In this document: in pieces, positions 50,301 to 61,905 of the stretch
Layout: each line of letters starts with the position of its first letter
How positions within the stretch are numbered: the first letter of the stretch is position 1
Source: Chrysomallon squamiferum
Lineage: Eukaryota; Mollusca; Gastropoda; Neomphalida; Peltospiridae
Assembly (NCBI GenBank): GCA_012295275.1
Contig: CM022672.1
Location: 9,937,404 to 10,001,403 of the forward strand
Direction of reading: 5' to 3'
Length of the DNA stretch: 64,000 nt
Made by a program: the position numbers and the translations under genes
Notes under the pieces: generated by a model
The model's database searches: none
What the model was told of the DNA's origin: nothing
The model's input: the letters and a program-made list of their open reading frames with translations, nothing else

Positions 50301-53300
50301 CTTAAAGTCAGTTTACTTTTATAAAATAGTTTTTAGCATCTTATATTAAAAGCTTATTTAATCACTTACAATTTGGTCTATTTGTATAGAAAGTTGTTCA
50401 TTTGACTGTGAAGTTGTTTCTACAAATGAAGCCAGCTCACGATTTCGTTTCTGAAAAGCAGTAATTAAAACAAATCATTAGATGATAAAAAAAATAGTTT
50501 AAAAAAAAAAAAAAAAAAAATATTTATATGAATGATTAGAAAACCACACCTTTAGATAAAATTATTTGTATGAAAATGAGCCCAACTTAGCTAATTTGTA
50601 TTAATTTGAAATCATAACTCTGAGGGCTATTGTTATTAGTTATGTGTGTGTCAGGATAACATATCACTATCACAACAAAGAAATCATGGGAGGAATGTTT
50701 GAATGGAACATAGCTTTTACACACACACAGGAGGATTGATTCTATACAAGCCAAAATTGTAAAAGAAGGAAAGATACTATTTACTTATTTCTTATCTATC
50801 TCATTCATTACCAAGCAGTAATTAAACATGATTGTACATCTTATGATAAAATAATATTCACAGTAAAAAAAATTAAAAATCCAATAAAAAAAAAAGAAGA
50901 ATATAACGAAGTACATTTCCTGGGAATTAAACATAAACAGGTAGCTAAAGGTAAGTTATTGTTTTTTTAAATATAAATGTATGTAAGTTTTTTGAGAACT
51001 TACTTCAAGTTCAGATATACTAGAAGATTCCATATCTTCCCCATTTACGTAGTCTGGTGACTGAAGAACAAATAAATATTTAACATGTACAGTGAGAATA
51101 AACATTAGAATCAATTAAAATATACCCAGCTTTTTAAGTAGAATTCATGATAAGGACAAAGTAGATCATATTTAATTTTTTTTTTTTTTATAATTTTTTT
51201 TTTATCAGTATCTGGGGAGAAAACAATTCTGTTAACCTGTATACCTGATACGATAAGTTAATTTTTTTTATTTTTTTTTTTTTTTTTTTCCTTATTTTAT
51301 ATAAAAATAAATTTTCAATTTAAACAGAATTGTGGATTTCTTTAAACTGTGTGTTGTTATTTATTGTTTAGAAATATGCATGTATCTAAAAAGTTAGTAA
51401 TTATAAATAATGAAACAAAATAAAAATTAACATCTCAAGCATACCTCTGCTAAAATACCATTTATCTGCCTGGACAGCTGCTGAAGGCTTTCAGTTGAAG
51501 ATGTCGCTCTAGAAATATCAGTGAAATATATTACAGCATCTGTGTGCATGTATGATTAATAATAATAAAGTAGATGTGCACATGCAAGTAGATAATACCA
51601 GCTGCACTGGTTCTCCACATTGTTTCATTCTTCTAGTTCTATTACAAAACTTTGAAATAAAACTTAAAAGAAATCTAATTAGTTAATTTATAAAGCAATT
51701 TACTATAATAAAAAGGTAATGATATACAAGATTATTAATTGATTATGTATTTCATTTAATTACTGTCGTATAAATCAATTTGAAATAAAACTTTCAAAAT
51801 ATAAAAAATAAAAAATTAAATATGATTTTCTCTGAACTTATCAGTGGACTCAAATATGCTTATTGTAAGAAAGCATTTTAACAGGAACAAAAGCAAACTG
51901 TATAAATGTCAAAGAAGAAATATTAATTTTAGATTGAAGTACTTGCATTACTGAAAATAACTAAATATACAATTAGTTTATACAAATAAAGTTTCAGTTT
52001 AGTAGACTTAGAATGGCAGATCTCTTTCTTTTTTCTTTTTCTTTTTTTAAATTATTTCACATAAGGCTGAAAACACACAGTGTAAAAACAAATACCTGTC
52101 ACATGTTTGAAGTTTCCCATTATCATTTATATGTTAAGGGGTACACCTGTTAACTGAATATATGTTCATATCTAAATTTCACTGCAATCCAATGCACAAC
52201 AGTGTATGTTGAGAGACTATTATTTCACCTCAAACAAAAATCTACAAAGCTAACCACTTGCAAACTAATACATTAAATAAAGACTATTTCCTCAGCTGAA
52301 TACCTTTTATTTACAGTGCACACACAATATATTTGGTGGAAGGATTTCCCTTCTAATTATGTGATGTAACAGCAGTACTAAAATATTCAAACTGTTTGAT
52401 GATTAACTATTTCTAAAGGAAAATAAGAACAGCATTGTAAGTAATAAGAAGTTGATGTTAGTGAAAACAGAGAGTAAAGAAAATAAGAAAAAGTGTTTTA
52501 AAAGAAAAACATATTAACATTAACAATACTTAAAAATGATCTGGATAAAAACATGTTATAATTACTTCATCAATTATCATTTGTCTCAACAAGAAATAAA
52601 TTATTAAAATGTTCACTTCTTATTGTGTTTTTCAGATGTTTTGTAGTGATTACAAAAAGGCATTTTTAATGCACAAAAGATTAATATATGAACACAGATT
52701 TTTAGGTGTTAATATAAGGGGTTAAATTAAGCACACAAGACACACTCAAAAAAAATAAATCATAACTCAAACAAAGAACCAAAATGGCTACCTAAATGCT
52801 GTGGCAGAAACCTTCAATTATTAATTAAAACTATCAATATATCAAAATTTAAAAACAATGTTAACCAGGTCATCATAGTAAACTTTATAATTTTAATGAT
52901 CTGAGAATTGTTATAAATCATTACAATATTTTGTCAATTTAATTCAAACTAAAACGTTTATTAAAAACAAACACATTTGTTAAGTATTTTAAATTTTTAA
53001 TTTTTTAAAAATAATTATTATATTTTATAGTATAATATATATAAATGAAGATGCCACTTTGTAGTATTTTTAATACATAGAGGAAAAATTCTGAAGGCTA
53101 CTGCATGCTAGAAATAAACTACATGTACAGAACTCTGAATACAATGTGCATATATGCTGACATTTCCAGGACAACAAATAATATACCTTGATGAATTAAA
53201 CCATTCAATGTGTGGATCAGTGTGATGATGATCTGAGGGATTCTTTATAAAAGAATTAGCTGAAAGTCTGTATATAAAATAGCAAAATAAAGATTTTTTT

Positions 53301-55870
53301 TTTTAAATAACTTAATATTTTATCAGAACTTGAGGGCATAACTACAAGTTAATATTTTATCAGATCTTGATTATATAATTTATAATTTAAAAATTAAACA
53401 TTTTAAACAAGAGAGAGTTATATAATTATATATTGCCAGAAACTATATATTGCATTCATATATTAAACTGCATTAATAAGTTTACATAGTTTTTTTATGT
53501 CGGGTTTTTTTAATAATTTTCTACTATATTTAAGAATATTGTTAAATTTTATAACATGATTAAAAATACAAAAATAAATTTAAAAAAAATAATAATAATT
53601 TGAAGGTTTGGAGTTAAACTAAACCAAATAGTGTCCGAATGTTATTTTAACTGCATTTTTACTATATGTGAACAAATATTGTTGGTTTTGGGGGAACATG
53701 TGAAAAATAATTTATGTTTTCACATCTAGTATTTAAACATTTTTAATACCAGTAATAAAATAAGAAAAAAAAAAATCAAAACATGTTTATAATTTGTTTT
53801 CTATATTTATTTCTCTGTATTGATATTTATTAATCTGTTTGGAGTATTTATTTATTTACTGTTATAATAATACTTCCGAGGGATCATATCAGTATTATGA
53901 ATGGAATGTATCAACTAACAAGTTAAATATTTGTATAAGTAATAACCAACCTGGAATCAACATTTTCTGAGTTAGGAACTGGGACTGAACTTGAAGATTG
54001 ACTCTGAAATAGAAATATAGTTCTTTACAGAATAAAAATAAGAGCAGAATTATGAGCAATAAAACACTTCTTTTAATTGAATCTTTATCTTCTTTTATTT
54101 ATAAATGATGGAAAGGATAAAATGTTTCATTTAACTAAACACCCAAAACACTTTCACTCTATGGCATTATACACATAAGTAAGGATTACACAAGAAGTGA
54201 CAAAATATTTTATTAAACTCTGCTGGCTGTACTTTATATATACTCAGATACTGCATTAAATATAATTATTCAGCACCATCTATCACATCAGTGACCAAAA
54301 TTACATAAAGCTTTAAATGTCTGAAAACACTAAATATGTAAATAATTAAATAAAAAAATGATTTAAAAATTTCTTCAAACTGATATTTGCAATCTGACAT
54401 ACTCAAAGAGAGAAAGATAAACAACAGTATGCTTGGTTTCATGTTTTCTTGAGACATATTTAAAAACAGAAAATACAAGACTTCTTAGTTTGATATTTTA
54501 ATTATTATTACAGTTATGCCTACTTCATTTGTGTCTGAATTAACTACTTGTTCTGCAGGTTTAGGTTTTTTGCTGTTGTCTTTGTTGTTTGTGATTTTTG
54601 ACGTCCGTGTTGCTGGGGAGCTGCTTGGAGAACGGCTTGATTTCTGTTGGAACTGCTTCAACTAATGAAATGAGAAAAAAATAAAAAAAGCAATTAATAA
54701 TTAAATAAATACCATTTACTATGTAATAGTTAAAAAAAACAAGTTACCTAATTATATACTACTAAATTGTTATTACTATTTGTATTGGATGTGTTTTATC
54801 ACAAAACACAATATATCCATTAAATGTTTTTCAGAGAAAAGACTAATGACATGGACTTTTAAATTTTGAAATAAAAGCATAATTCTCAGTTCCAATATAT
54901 TTAGATAATATGGTGTTTTACCAAATGTGGAATCATATTTGGCTACCCATAGCTTAGTGACAGTAGCTTTTTCTTTGTATGTTCTCTTTATTGCCTTTTA
55001 TGATGAAACCCTTCATTTATGTGTTAAATAAAAGTATTAATAATAAATGTACCAAGAGACTCAACTAGAAATCTCAATTACAAGGACCACAAATAAAACT
55101 GTGCCTGATAAAACTGTCTACCATGTTAGTAACTATTTGTTTTACTGATTAAATGGATTTTAAAATAAACAGTTATGAACTTTTGTTAGGATTATCATCT
55201 AATATAGTGATTAGTTATTTAACAAATTTGTTCAAATTCTCTTTTAATTAATAATCTTTGATTAAAAAAAAAAATTCAAAGAATCATATATATTATGTAA
55301 TGAATTTATATTAAATGTGTATGTGTGTATATATATAATCATAATGTGCATGATCAAACCTTCAAGAGGATTTAATTTCATGTATATCTCCCAGATGATT
55401 GCAGAATGTCATGATATGATTATTTATAGTACTAGTATTACAATATAGAATATTAGCAGCACTAACAGTAAAATGTTAGGAATATTCTAACAGTAACAGT
55501 AACAGCAAAACCAAATCATTTGTCGATAAAAAGACTGAAAATAAAAGCATATATTATGATACTACCGTTTCATCACCATTAATAGAATTATATGTAGTAA
55601 CAAGTAATCTGATTTGTGTTCTTTACAGACCAGACATTCTCCATGGAAAAGTTTTGAAGTATCAGCTGTCACTGAAAATTCCTAAATTACATTCCGATAA
55701 ATAACTGACAAGTAAGGAAATTATTTTAAGTGTAAAATAGTAATTATTTATTATATCATGTTTATTTAATTAATGCAAATATATCAGAATAAAAATTCTT
55801 GAAAATAAAAAGGAGAATTTACCCTCTTCTTAGCAGCAGCTATTTTTTCCTGTTTTGAGCTGTCGGCCAT
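36816..55870 (-). CDS. GOLGA2: Golgin subfamily A member 2 (GM130)
   Basis: GM130 is a cis-Golgi coiled-coil tether that binds p115 through its basic N-terminus and GRASP65 through its C-terminal tail. Exons from 5' to 3': 55823-55870, 54524-54661, 53951-54003, 53187-53267, 51445-51508, 51004-51060, 50370-50450, 50048-50149, 49400-49493, 48416-48522, 47990-48001, 47008-47066, 46708-46768, 46231-46311, 45632-45724, 45085-45192, 44691-44778, 44119-44254, 43398-43590, 42831-42944, 42117-42275, 41081-41206, 40604-40742, 40278-40354, 39360-39462, 38514-38620, 37796-37985, 36816-37225. All phases agree and the sum is 3081 nt, 1026 aa (human 1002). Signatures are an N-terminal KIAAAKKR, STESLQQLSRQINGIL, VHIQTIGILVAEKTELQ, ALTQNKDLKRQLAELQNGFV, QGETDTIGEYISLY, and a hydrophobic C-terminus ending VYVI. 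The rest is mostly heptad-rich coiled coil. The start is the ATG giving MADSS, matching the family's N-terminus. Confidence 0.95.
38160..38500. repeat. Minisatellite in a GOLGA2 intron, about 26-bp units
   Basis: At least six copies of TATATATTTCAATACACACC plus ATACAG variants lie at 38308-38500, preceded by about four related 30-bp units built on CAAGATACTCTATACAATTT (38160-38300). The array ends only a few bases from exon 38514-38620. The long open frame it creates on the + strand is a repeat artefact. Confidence 0.9.
40565..40592. repeat. (TAG)n microsatellite
   Basis: About nine TAG/GTA units just downstream of the splice donor of GOLGA2 exon 23. Confidence 0.9.
47118..47149. repeat. (CA)n microsatellite
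   Basis: About 15 CA units in a GOLGA2 intron. Confidence 0.95.
47297..47359. repeat. (TA)n followed by poly-T
   Basis: About 18 TA units (47297-47333) running straight into about 26 T. Confidence 0.9.
47990..48001 (-). other. GOLGA2: 12-bp micro-exon of GOLGA2
   Basis: In coding sense the exon is ACTGCTGCTGAG, encoding TAAE. It is preceded by the acceptor TATTGTAG and followed by the donor GTGAGT. It is phase 0 on both sides, so its inclusion or skipping would not change frame. Including it gives continuous homology between QQLEK (exon 10) and SREYAKEVDRLKMDLYK (exon 12). It is already counted in the GOLGA2 model. Confidence 0.65.
48262..48284. repeat. (CA)n microsatellite
   Basis: About 11 CA units in a GOLGA2 intron. 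Confidence 0.9.
49015..49375. repeat. Degenerate tandem repeat in a GOLGA2 intron, about 45-bp units
   Basis: Roughly eight imperfect units built on TATGTATTATTATATACAG followed by ACTGTGATTAATGTAATAG. The last unit ends shortly before the exon at 49400. Confidence 0.75.
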
Positions 55871-55880
55871 TTTCGGCCAT
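55830..55880 (-). other. Upstream ORF overlapping the GOLGA2 start codon
   Basis: An ATG at 55880-55878 (coding sense) precedes the GM130 ATG (55870) by 10 nt in another frame. It opens a 16-codon reading frame that stops (TAA) at about 55830, inside exon 1. It could dampen GOLGA2 translation if the mRNA begins upstream of it. The 5' end of the mRNA is not known. Confidence 0.5.
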
Positions 55881-56940
55881 TCGCATGCATACGCATTTTT
55901 GACACGCAGTCCAAATACACTTTCTTTCCAAAAGTTATTTGAAATTTGGATGACATAATTATTATCCGTTTTTATTTGTTAAAACTGTTATTGAAAGTAA
56001 ATAAAATCAATAATAGTTATTAATCAAATTAATAAATTAAATTAAAGTAATCTAATAATTTTAAAGAATAAAAATGACATGACATCTTTCCATTATGCTT
56101 TTTGGCTTGGTTTTCTAGCTGTTACAATTACATTTATATTTGTTCTTTTCTTCTCTAAAGATAAACTTAAATTTGCATCTAATTGTATATTTATTACAAT
56201 TAATATAGGCAAAGAATAAAGTTTCAAATTTATTTATTTATTAGATATATTATATATAAACATTAATTTAAGATATTATTTATTGATTACATATGGAAGT
56301 AAATTAAGACTTTAATATATTTTAATAACTATAAAAACACATAATAAAATAGATATATAACAATGTTTATGAAAATATATTTTTGAATTTTGGAGTGTGA
56401 AAGTAATTTAAAATATATATATTGTCTAAATTTAGTGTTGAAGATAATTTTGACTATTTATTTAGGTATGTGTTTTCTATTCCTCATTTTTTCTCTTTTT
56501 TTATGGGTGTTTGTTATTTTTACGTTTTTACAATTCAAGCATCGTATTCTGCCGAAGACAGGGTTTCTTTTCTGATAGCAATATTTTTTATGGCTGTTTT
56601 CTGTATTTCATCACATATTGAATTATCTTCTCCTGGAAGATTTTTGTTGCGCTTTCTTGACAATAATTATATGTAATACAATTTACCACTAGTGAACAAT
56701 CTATTATACTGCGGATTAATTTAGATATGTCTTTTAAGCAGCTCTTAGAGTTCTTTAAAATAAATTTGTTTCCTCGAAAGAACTTAAATTTAATATTTTA
56801 GTTTGTTTTCATTCAATAATAACTTCCATTTTAGTAAATTTATATAAATTATTAACCAACATTTGTTCCGCGTTGTAACTTCCTTTTCGAATACAGGAAG
56901 TGTTGTAGGTCACACGTGGTACTGTAGCATTTTTGGCAGT
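55881..56940. promoter_or_regulatory. Divergent intergenic region between GOLGA2 and DNTTIP2
   Basis: About 1.07 kb separates two opposite-facing start codons. Near DNTTIP2 are two ETS-type cores in inverted arrangement, ACTTCCT (56878-56884) and AGGAAGT (56895-56901), and a CACGTG E-box (56913-56918). At the GOLGA2 end, AAAATGGCC and GAATGGCC resemble YY1-type elements overlapping the start. Open frames around 56390-56676 match nothing I know and are not called. Confidence 0.55.
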
Positions 56941-59900
56941 ATGGAATTGTCTTCGTCAAGTTCTGATTCAGATAGTGAGTTGGAGGAAATTGCTGAAGCA
57001 GCTTTTTCTGAAGCTAAATTAAAATTGAATAAAAGAAATATACTGAACTGTAACTCAGAAAATAAAAGTTCTGTCTGTCAAGAATCGGAAGGAACAAGTG
57101 TGTCATTTATGATAGACAACAAACCAGGTTCTACATGCACTGCCACTTCTAGTTCTAGTGCAAATAAACCCCCAACATTTACATACACTGATGTTACTAA
57201 TTCAAATGAAAAACTGCAATCATCAGGAGTTAGTGATGAGGAAGAGGATGACCAAGTTAATAGGAAAGATACCGATGATAAAAAGTTGGTAACCGTCTCC
57301 ACAGTATTATTTTGCTAATTTACATTAATATCATAATCATAATCATGGTAAATTACTAAATAGTTGCTTCCAATATTGTTGCATAAATACTACTTTGTTT
57401 TACACTATCTCTATAAACTTCATAGCAACTGCCATGATTTGGGTGAGATACAAGAAGTAAATTAAATATTGGATTAGACAAAAAGGTCTATGGATGTTGC
57501 AAAACTGACCAGAAGATGAAACTGGTGTTCATTTCTACAGACAAAAAATTATTCTGACATTGAAAATAAAGCTATTTCTTGAACAGATGTATCTCATTTT
57601 CATAAGCTTCCTGGGAAAAACGATCTAAAAGCATTTTTAATTTCTACGCTCTCTAAAAATTGATTGATGTGAATATTTATATGGATCCATGAAATGATGA
57701 TTCAACTCATTGACTTAATATGAAATTGCACTAAAATAATCTGCTAATAATCGTTCAGCTAAATTAATTACACAGTTTAAATATGTAAGCTCTTCTTCTC
57801 ATTTAATACTCCTTTTTATTATCCTGGTTAAATTGCAATAATTAATTCAGTAATAGTCATATATCAGTGTGCAGTCTTATTTCAATTTAATATTGTAAAT
57901 AAATATAATATACATATAATTTCAGAACAGATGCAAAACAGACAAGAACAGGTTTAGCATCATCGATAGAAGTGAGTCCAGACTTGTCAGATTTGTACAT
58001 AGAGGTGAATGCATTCACGAAGAAAGGTGAAAACAATATAACATCTTCAAACAAAATACTGAGCAAGCTAAATATAGATAATGAGGTAATTTTCTTAATT
58101 TTAATTTCAGCTGAAAGTATTATAATAGTTTGTTTTATTTCTGTTTGGAAATATATGAGATACATCTGGAGGCTATGCAGTTATTACCTGTATTCTAGGT
58201 GATTCTAAATTGTAATATATATATATATATATATATATCTCTCGTCCTCATCCTCATCCTCTCCTCTTATCATGATATTTGAGGTAATCTTCAACAAAAA
58301 AAAATTCATTTATAACAGGTAATGAAGAAGAGTGTTATAACTCCAGACATTGAGAGAAAATACATCATACCTCCATATGAAGAAGGCTTACGACAGAAAA
58401 AGAAACAAAGAAAGGTAAAGAAATCTTTTTTTCATTTTTATAAGTACATATCTAATTTTAAGACACACCACTTGATTATTGATGAGCACTTTCCTGTAGA
58501 CAAACCGTTGAATACTACAGTGTTTGATAATCTAAGTGGCAAGAATTTAAAATGTAATGATGATTCAGCTGGAAACCAGAATGCTGTTACGGATCTATGT
58601 TCTTTTCCAGCTTAATAATTTTAACACACCTGTTTCTGAACTGCATACTTTCCAATAATAAATTACATGTAAAGACTAATTAATTATTAAAATATGAATT
58701 CATAATAACTATTTATTAGATTTTCTATCCTTATTTCTGTAATGGGCTTAAATATAAATTAAGTGTCGATATATAATACAAGCACAATAAACTAGTAGAA
58801 TTCGTCCTTCAGATAACTTTATGTAACCAACACCTAAGTATAAGTAATCATATTGTGAAGTGTTGAGGTGACTTTTGTGTGTGTATAAATAATTTAAGAC
58901 ATTTTTTTAAAAGTTATTAATGATACCTGTGTCTATGTATATATCTGAATCAGAAACTAATGACGTCAATTCCATACTTCCAAAATATTACCACAGATGA
59001 CTTAAAACATTTCCTGTATTCAAAGAGGAAGTTGTATGTATTATATATTATTCTATTATTATTAATTTTTACACAGCTTGAGAGAGAAAAGACAAAAGGT
59101 AAAGGTTGGTTTGGTTTGCCAGCCACTGAACTGGATGAGGAGAAGAAGAATGATCTTTTAGCTCTCAAGATGAGGCGGGCACTCAATCCCAAGAGGTTTT
59201 ACAAGGCTAATGATATAAAGGGTCTTCCTAAATATTACCAGGTTGGTTTTAGTGTTCTTCCTGTAAGGGTGTTTTTGAATAATATAAGATTAGTTTGTTA
59301 GTATTGTTCTTTCAAAAGTCAGAAAATATTATACGGTTAATTATTTATTTTCATTTTTAAGAGGCTAATAATCTTAGGAGTCTTCCAAAATACAATCAGG
59401 TTAGTATTACTCTTTTAATAGTCTTAAAATATCAGGCTAGTTTGTTAATATTCTTAAAAGTTAAAAATCTAAAATGTTACCAAGTTTGACTTTTAATATT
59501 TCTTTGAAAAGTGGATAATTATCATAAAAGTCTTTCAGAATATTTTTGCCTTAGTAATCATGTTGTATTTTCAGAATTGACAAATTGTATTATTTCCTTA
59601 AACATTTTCACATAAATAATAACAATATATTTTGTTTTAGTTTGGCACTGTGATAGAAGGTCCAGCAGAATTTTATAGTGCAAGAATTCCAAAGAAACAA
59701 CGCAAACAAACTATTGTTGAAGAGTTGTTAGCCGATGCAGAATTCAGAAAGTAAGTTTTAAACTTTGGTATTTATAAGGATTTTGTCTTGCAGAAGTCTG
59801 TAAATTTAGAGGTCCAGTTATTTTGAATATTGTTACAGAAATTTCATCAAGTAACTATAAGTTATTTTAAAAGATATTGCAGTTATTATTAATATTAGAA

Positions 59901-60332
59901 CAAATATTAATCTTTTAGTTTTAATTTTTTACATAATGATAAAGATTTTGTCTTTTTACCTACAATGTAGATTAATCTGAAATAGTGTGTAAGAAGAAAA
60001 CAAACAACAAGAACTGCTAGAAATAATTTTTGTAACAAAAACAAGTTATTCTTTTTAATATATATTGTTATTAGTTCTTTTATTTACTTACATATACATT
60101 TTTTTTCTTTGGGTGGGTGTGGTATGTTATAATTGCAAATATCTATAATACCTGAGTCTCCAAATTTGTTTTTGGAGTGTTCATAAATAATAGTATTTTA
60201 AATGTATTGATTTATTTTTTATTTTATAGATACAACAAACGGAAGTATACAGAAATACAGGAGGCAAAACGACGTGGAATAGGTCCATACCAACACATAA
60301 AAAGAGGGAAGAAGAAGAAGAAAAAAACATGA
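56941..60332 (+). CDS. DNTTIP2: DNTTIP2 / Fcf2 pre-rRNA processing protein
   Basis: Fcf2-family proteins act in the nucleolus in early cleavage of pre-rRNA for 18S rRNA maturation (SSU processome); the vertebrate member is DNTTIP2. Exons: 56941-57284, 57926-58085, 58319-58414, 59077-59241, 59641-59750, 60230-60332; sum 978 nt, 325 aa. The N-terminal half is acidic and Ser-rich (MELSSSSSDSDSELEE). The Fcf2 domain spans exons 4-6, with signatures GWFGLPATEL, ALNPKRFYK, YYQFGTVIEGPAEFYSARIP, KKQRKQTIVEELLADAEFRK and NKRKYTEIQ, and ends in a Lys-rich tail. It is much shorter than human DNTTIP2 (756 aa) and nearer the yeast size. The start is the first ATG in frame. The first donor (AAA|GTTGGT) was chosen because it alone keeps phase. 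Confidence 0.93.
58202..58238. repeat. (TA)n microsatellite in DNTTIP2 intron 2
   Basis: About 11 TA units, followed by a short CTCGTCCTCATCCTCATCCT tract. Confidence 0.85.
59355..59412 (+). repeat. Decayed copy of a DNTTIP2 exon 4 end in the next intron
   Basis: AGGCTAATAATCTTAGGAGT...ACAATCAGGTTAG resembles the last 48 bp of exon 4 plus its donor (AGGCTAATGATATAAAGGGT...TTACCAGGTTGG, 59199-59246). It is a small tandem duplication inside intron 4. Confidence 0.6.
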
Positions 60333-61009
60333 AGAAACAATTTCTTTATAAAATTATCAATTTGTGTTCAGAATTCTTTTGATAAATACAACTGCCCAAC
60401 AAACCAAAGGAAACAATACTTTATTATTATTATTATTATTATTATTAATTAAAAGAATAATCAGGCCACATTTGTTTGCTGTTGTGCATATACTGTGATT
60501 ATATTTAATTAATAAGTAAATATGTGACATGTGTCTAAGGCTCAAGCTTGCTATAGTCACTTAGTGATGCAAGTAACAACTTGAATATCCACTGAACTGT
60601 GATATATCATTCTATGGATACAGCTGTTGAACTTTAACACATTATACAGAGATGTATTTTTTCTTTTTAAAAAAAAAAAAAAAAAATTACCTTAATTATA
60701 TTCCACAGACAGCAGACTGGTTATGATAGCTGGCTTTTTACTTCCAGGACAAGAAAGAAATTAATATTGAAAATACATCATATAAACACACTATTTTGAC
60801 ATCCAGTAAGGTGCATATTTGACCGTCTGTATAGTAACTAAAATAATTTTGATGTAACAAGGAAAAATCACACTGCTGGAGAAATTCTCAGTATCATTTG
60901 CTGCTGATCAAACAAAAGAGTGATTTTACTTGTGCTTTTTTGGAGAACTTCAGTTTCCCTTTTGCACTCACCTTTATTTCTGTTTGTCTTGCTTCTTATT
61001 TTGAATAAG

Positions 61010-61044
<35 letters not shown>

Positions 61045-61600
61045 CTTACATCTCAAAATGATCAGTATGTGCAGGTCAACAAATTTAAACTTTTTCAGGA
61101 AGTCAAATAGCTAAATAAAGCATTTCTTGAGATTATAGAGCTGATGGAGTTTGTTATGTTATATGAAGATAAAATATAAAGCATATGACCTCATTTGTTG
61201 GTAAATGAATCATCACATTAAAACAGAAATAAATAAATAAAATCAGAAATAATAAAAACACTAATAACAATAACAAAAGTGAATAATAAAAAAACAAAAC
61301 AATTAGCATTAATAAACAAATTGGTAAAAGTTGTGGTAGGACAATAAATTTGTTGTTTTATCTCTAATTATACAGGTCTCTTTTTTTTAAAGTTTATTTA
61401 GTTTTTTAATTACAGAAAAAGAAGGACCCTTAAATCCATTGTATTAAAAACGGTATTTTAATGCAACAGTTTATGTAAGATTATTTGCCAGTTAAACAAG
61501 ATAGGATACCATATAAGTAACAACCACACAAAACGAATCTGAATTCGAGAAAAAAACAAAACAAACAACGAACGGTACATATATACATACACCAAAGTAT
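60333..61600. other. DNTTIP2 3' flank, no other gene seen
   Basis: Contains a (TTA)n run (60421-60446), poly-A (60669-60686) and poly-T (61012-61044) tracts, and an AATAAA at 61114-61119 that could end a long 3' UTR. No coding exon is supported. Confidence 0.5.
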
Positions 61601-61604
61601 TGTG

Positions 61605-61695
61605 TAAAACCTCTGCTAATAAGAGTAGGCCTAAATTCCCAGTTTCTAACGAATTTTAATTGATGGGTTTAATGGCGCAGAAAATCATATTTTCT
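61605..61695 (+). repeat. Dispersed block related to the upstream tandem array
   Basis: AAACCTCTGCTAATAA...GGGTTTAATGGCGCAGAAAATCATATT resembles 9943-10010 (AAAACCTCTGCTAATAA...GGTTTAATGTTGCAGAATTATATT) and 7360-7425. The array sequence is therefore not unique to the sacsin-like locus. Confidence 0.5.
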
Positions 61696-61709
61696 TGCAT
61701 ATTTTAAAG

Positions 61710-61905
61710 GTGGTCACGATGGCCGAGTGGTATCATCGTCCGCCTTCACAGTATGGCTGAACTGTTGCCGTACTTCGAGTCTCGTCAGCAACTGACATTT
61801 GTGAATAGACTTCGTTCTTCTATGCCTTTGCCTTCCCGAATATTATTGTCTATGTGCAGAATTTAATCAGACATATATAAGATGAAGAACACACACACAC
61901 ACAGG
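61710..61905 (+). mobile_element. tRNA-derived SINE-like element, + strand
   Basis: A tRNA-Ser/Leu-like head has an A box TGGCCGAGTGG (61720-61730) and a B box CTTCGAGTCTC (about 61773-61783), followed by a tail with CCCGAATATTATTGTCTATG and TGCAGAATTTAATCAGAC, and ends in a CA repeat. The tail is shared with the element at 63838-64000. There is no complete cloverleaf, so it is not called as a tRNA gene. Confidence 0.7.

Noticed and set aside
56390-56676. Two overlapping + strand frames with a hydrophobic segment
   Set aside because: Between two divergent genes, no splice sites fitting a gene model, no recognised domain; hydrophobicity follows from T-rich sequence.
61710-61800. Possible tRNA-Ser/Leu gene
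   Set aside because: A and B boxes are present, but the acceptor, anticodon and variable arms do not form a full cloverleaf; the shared tail marks it as a SINE.
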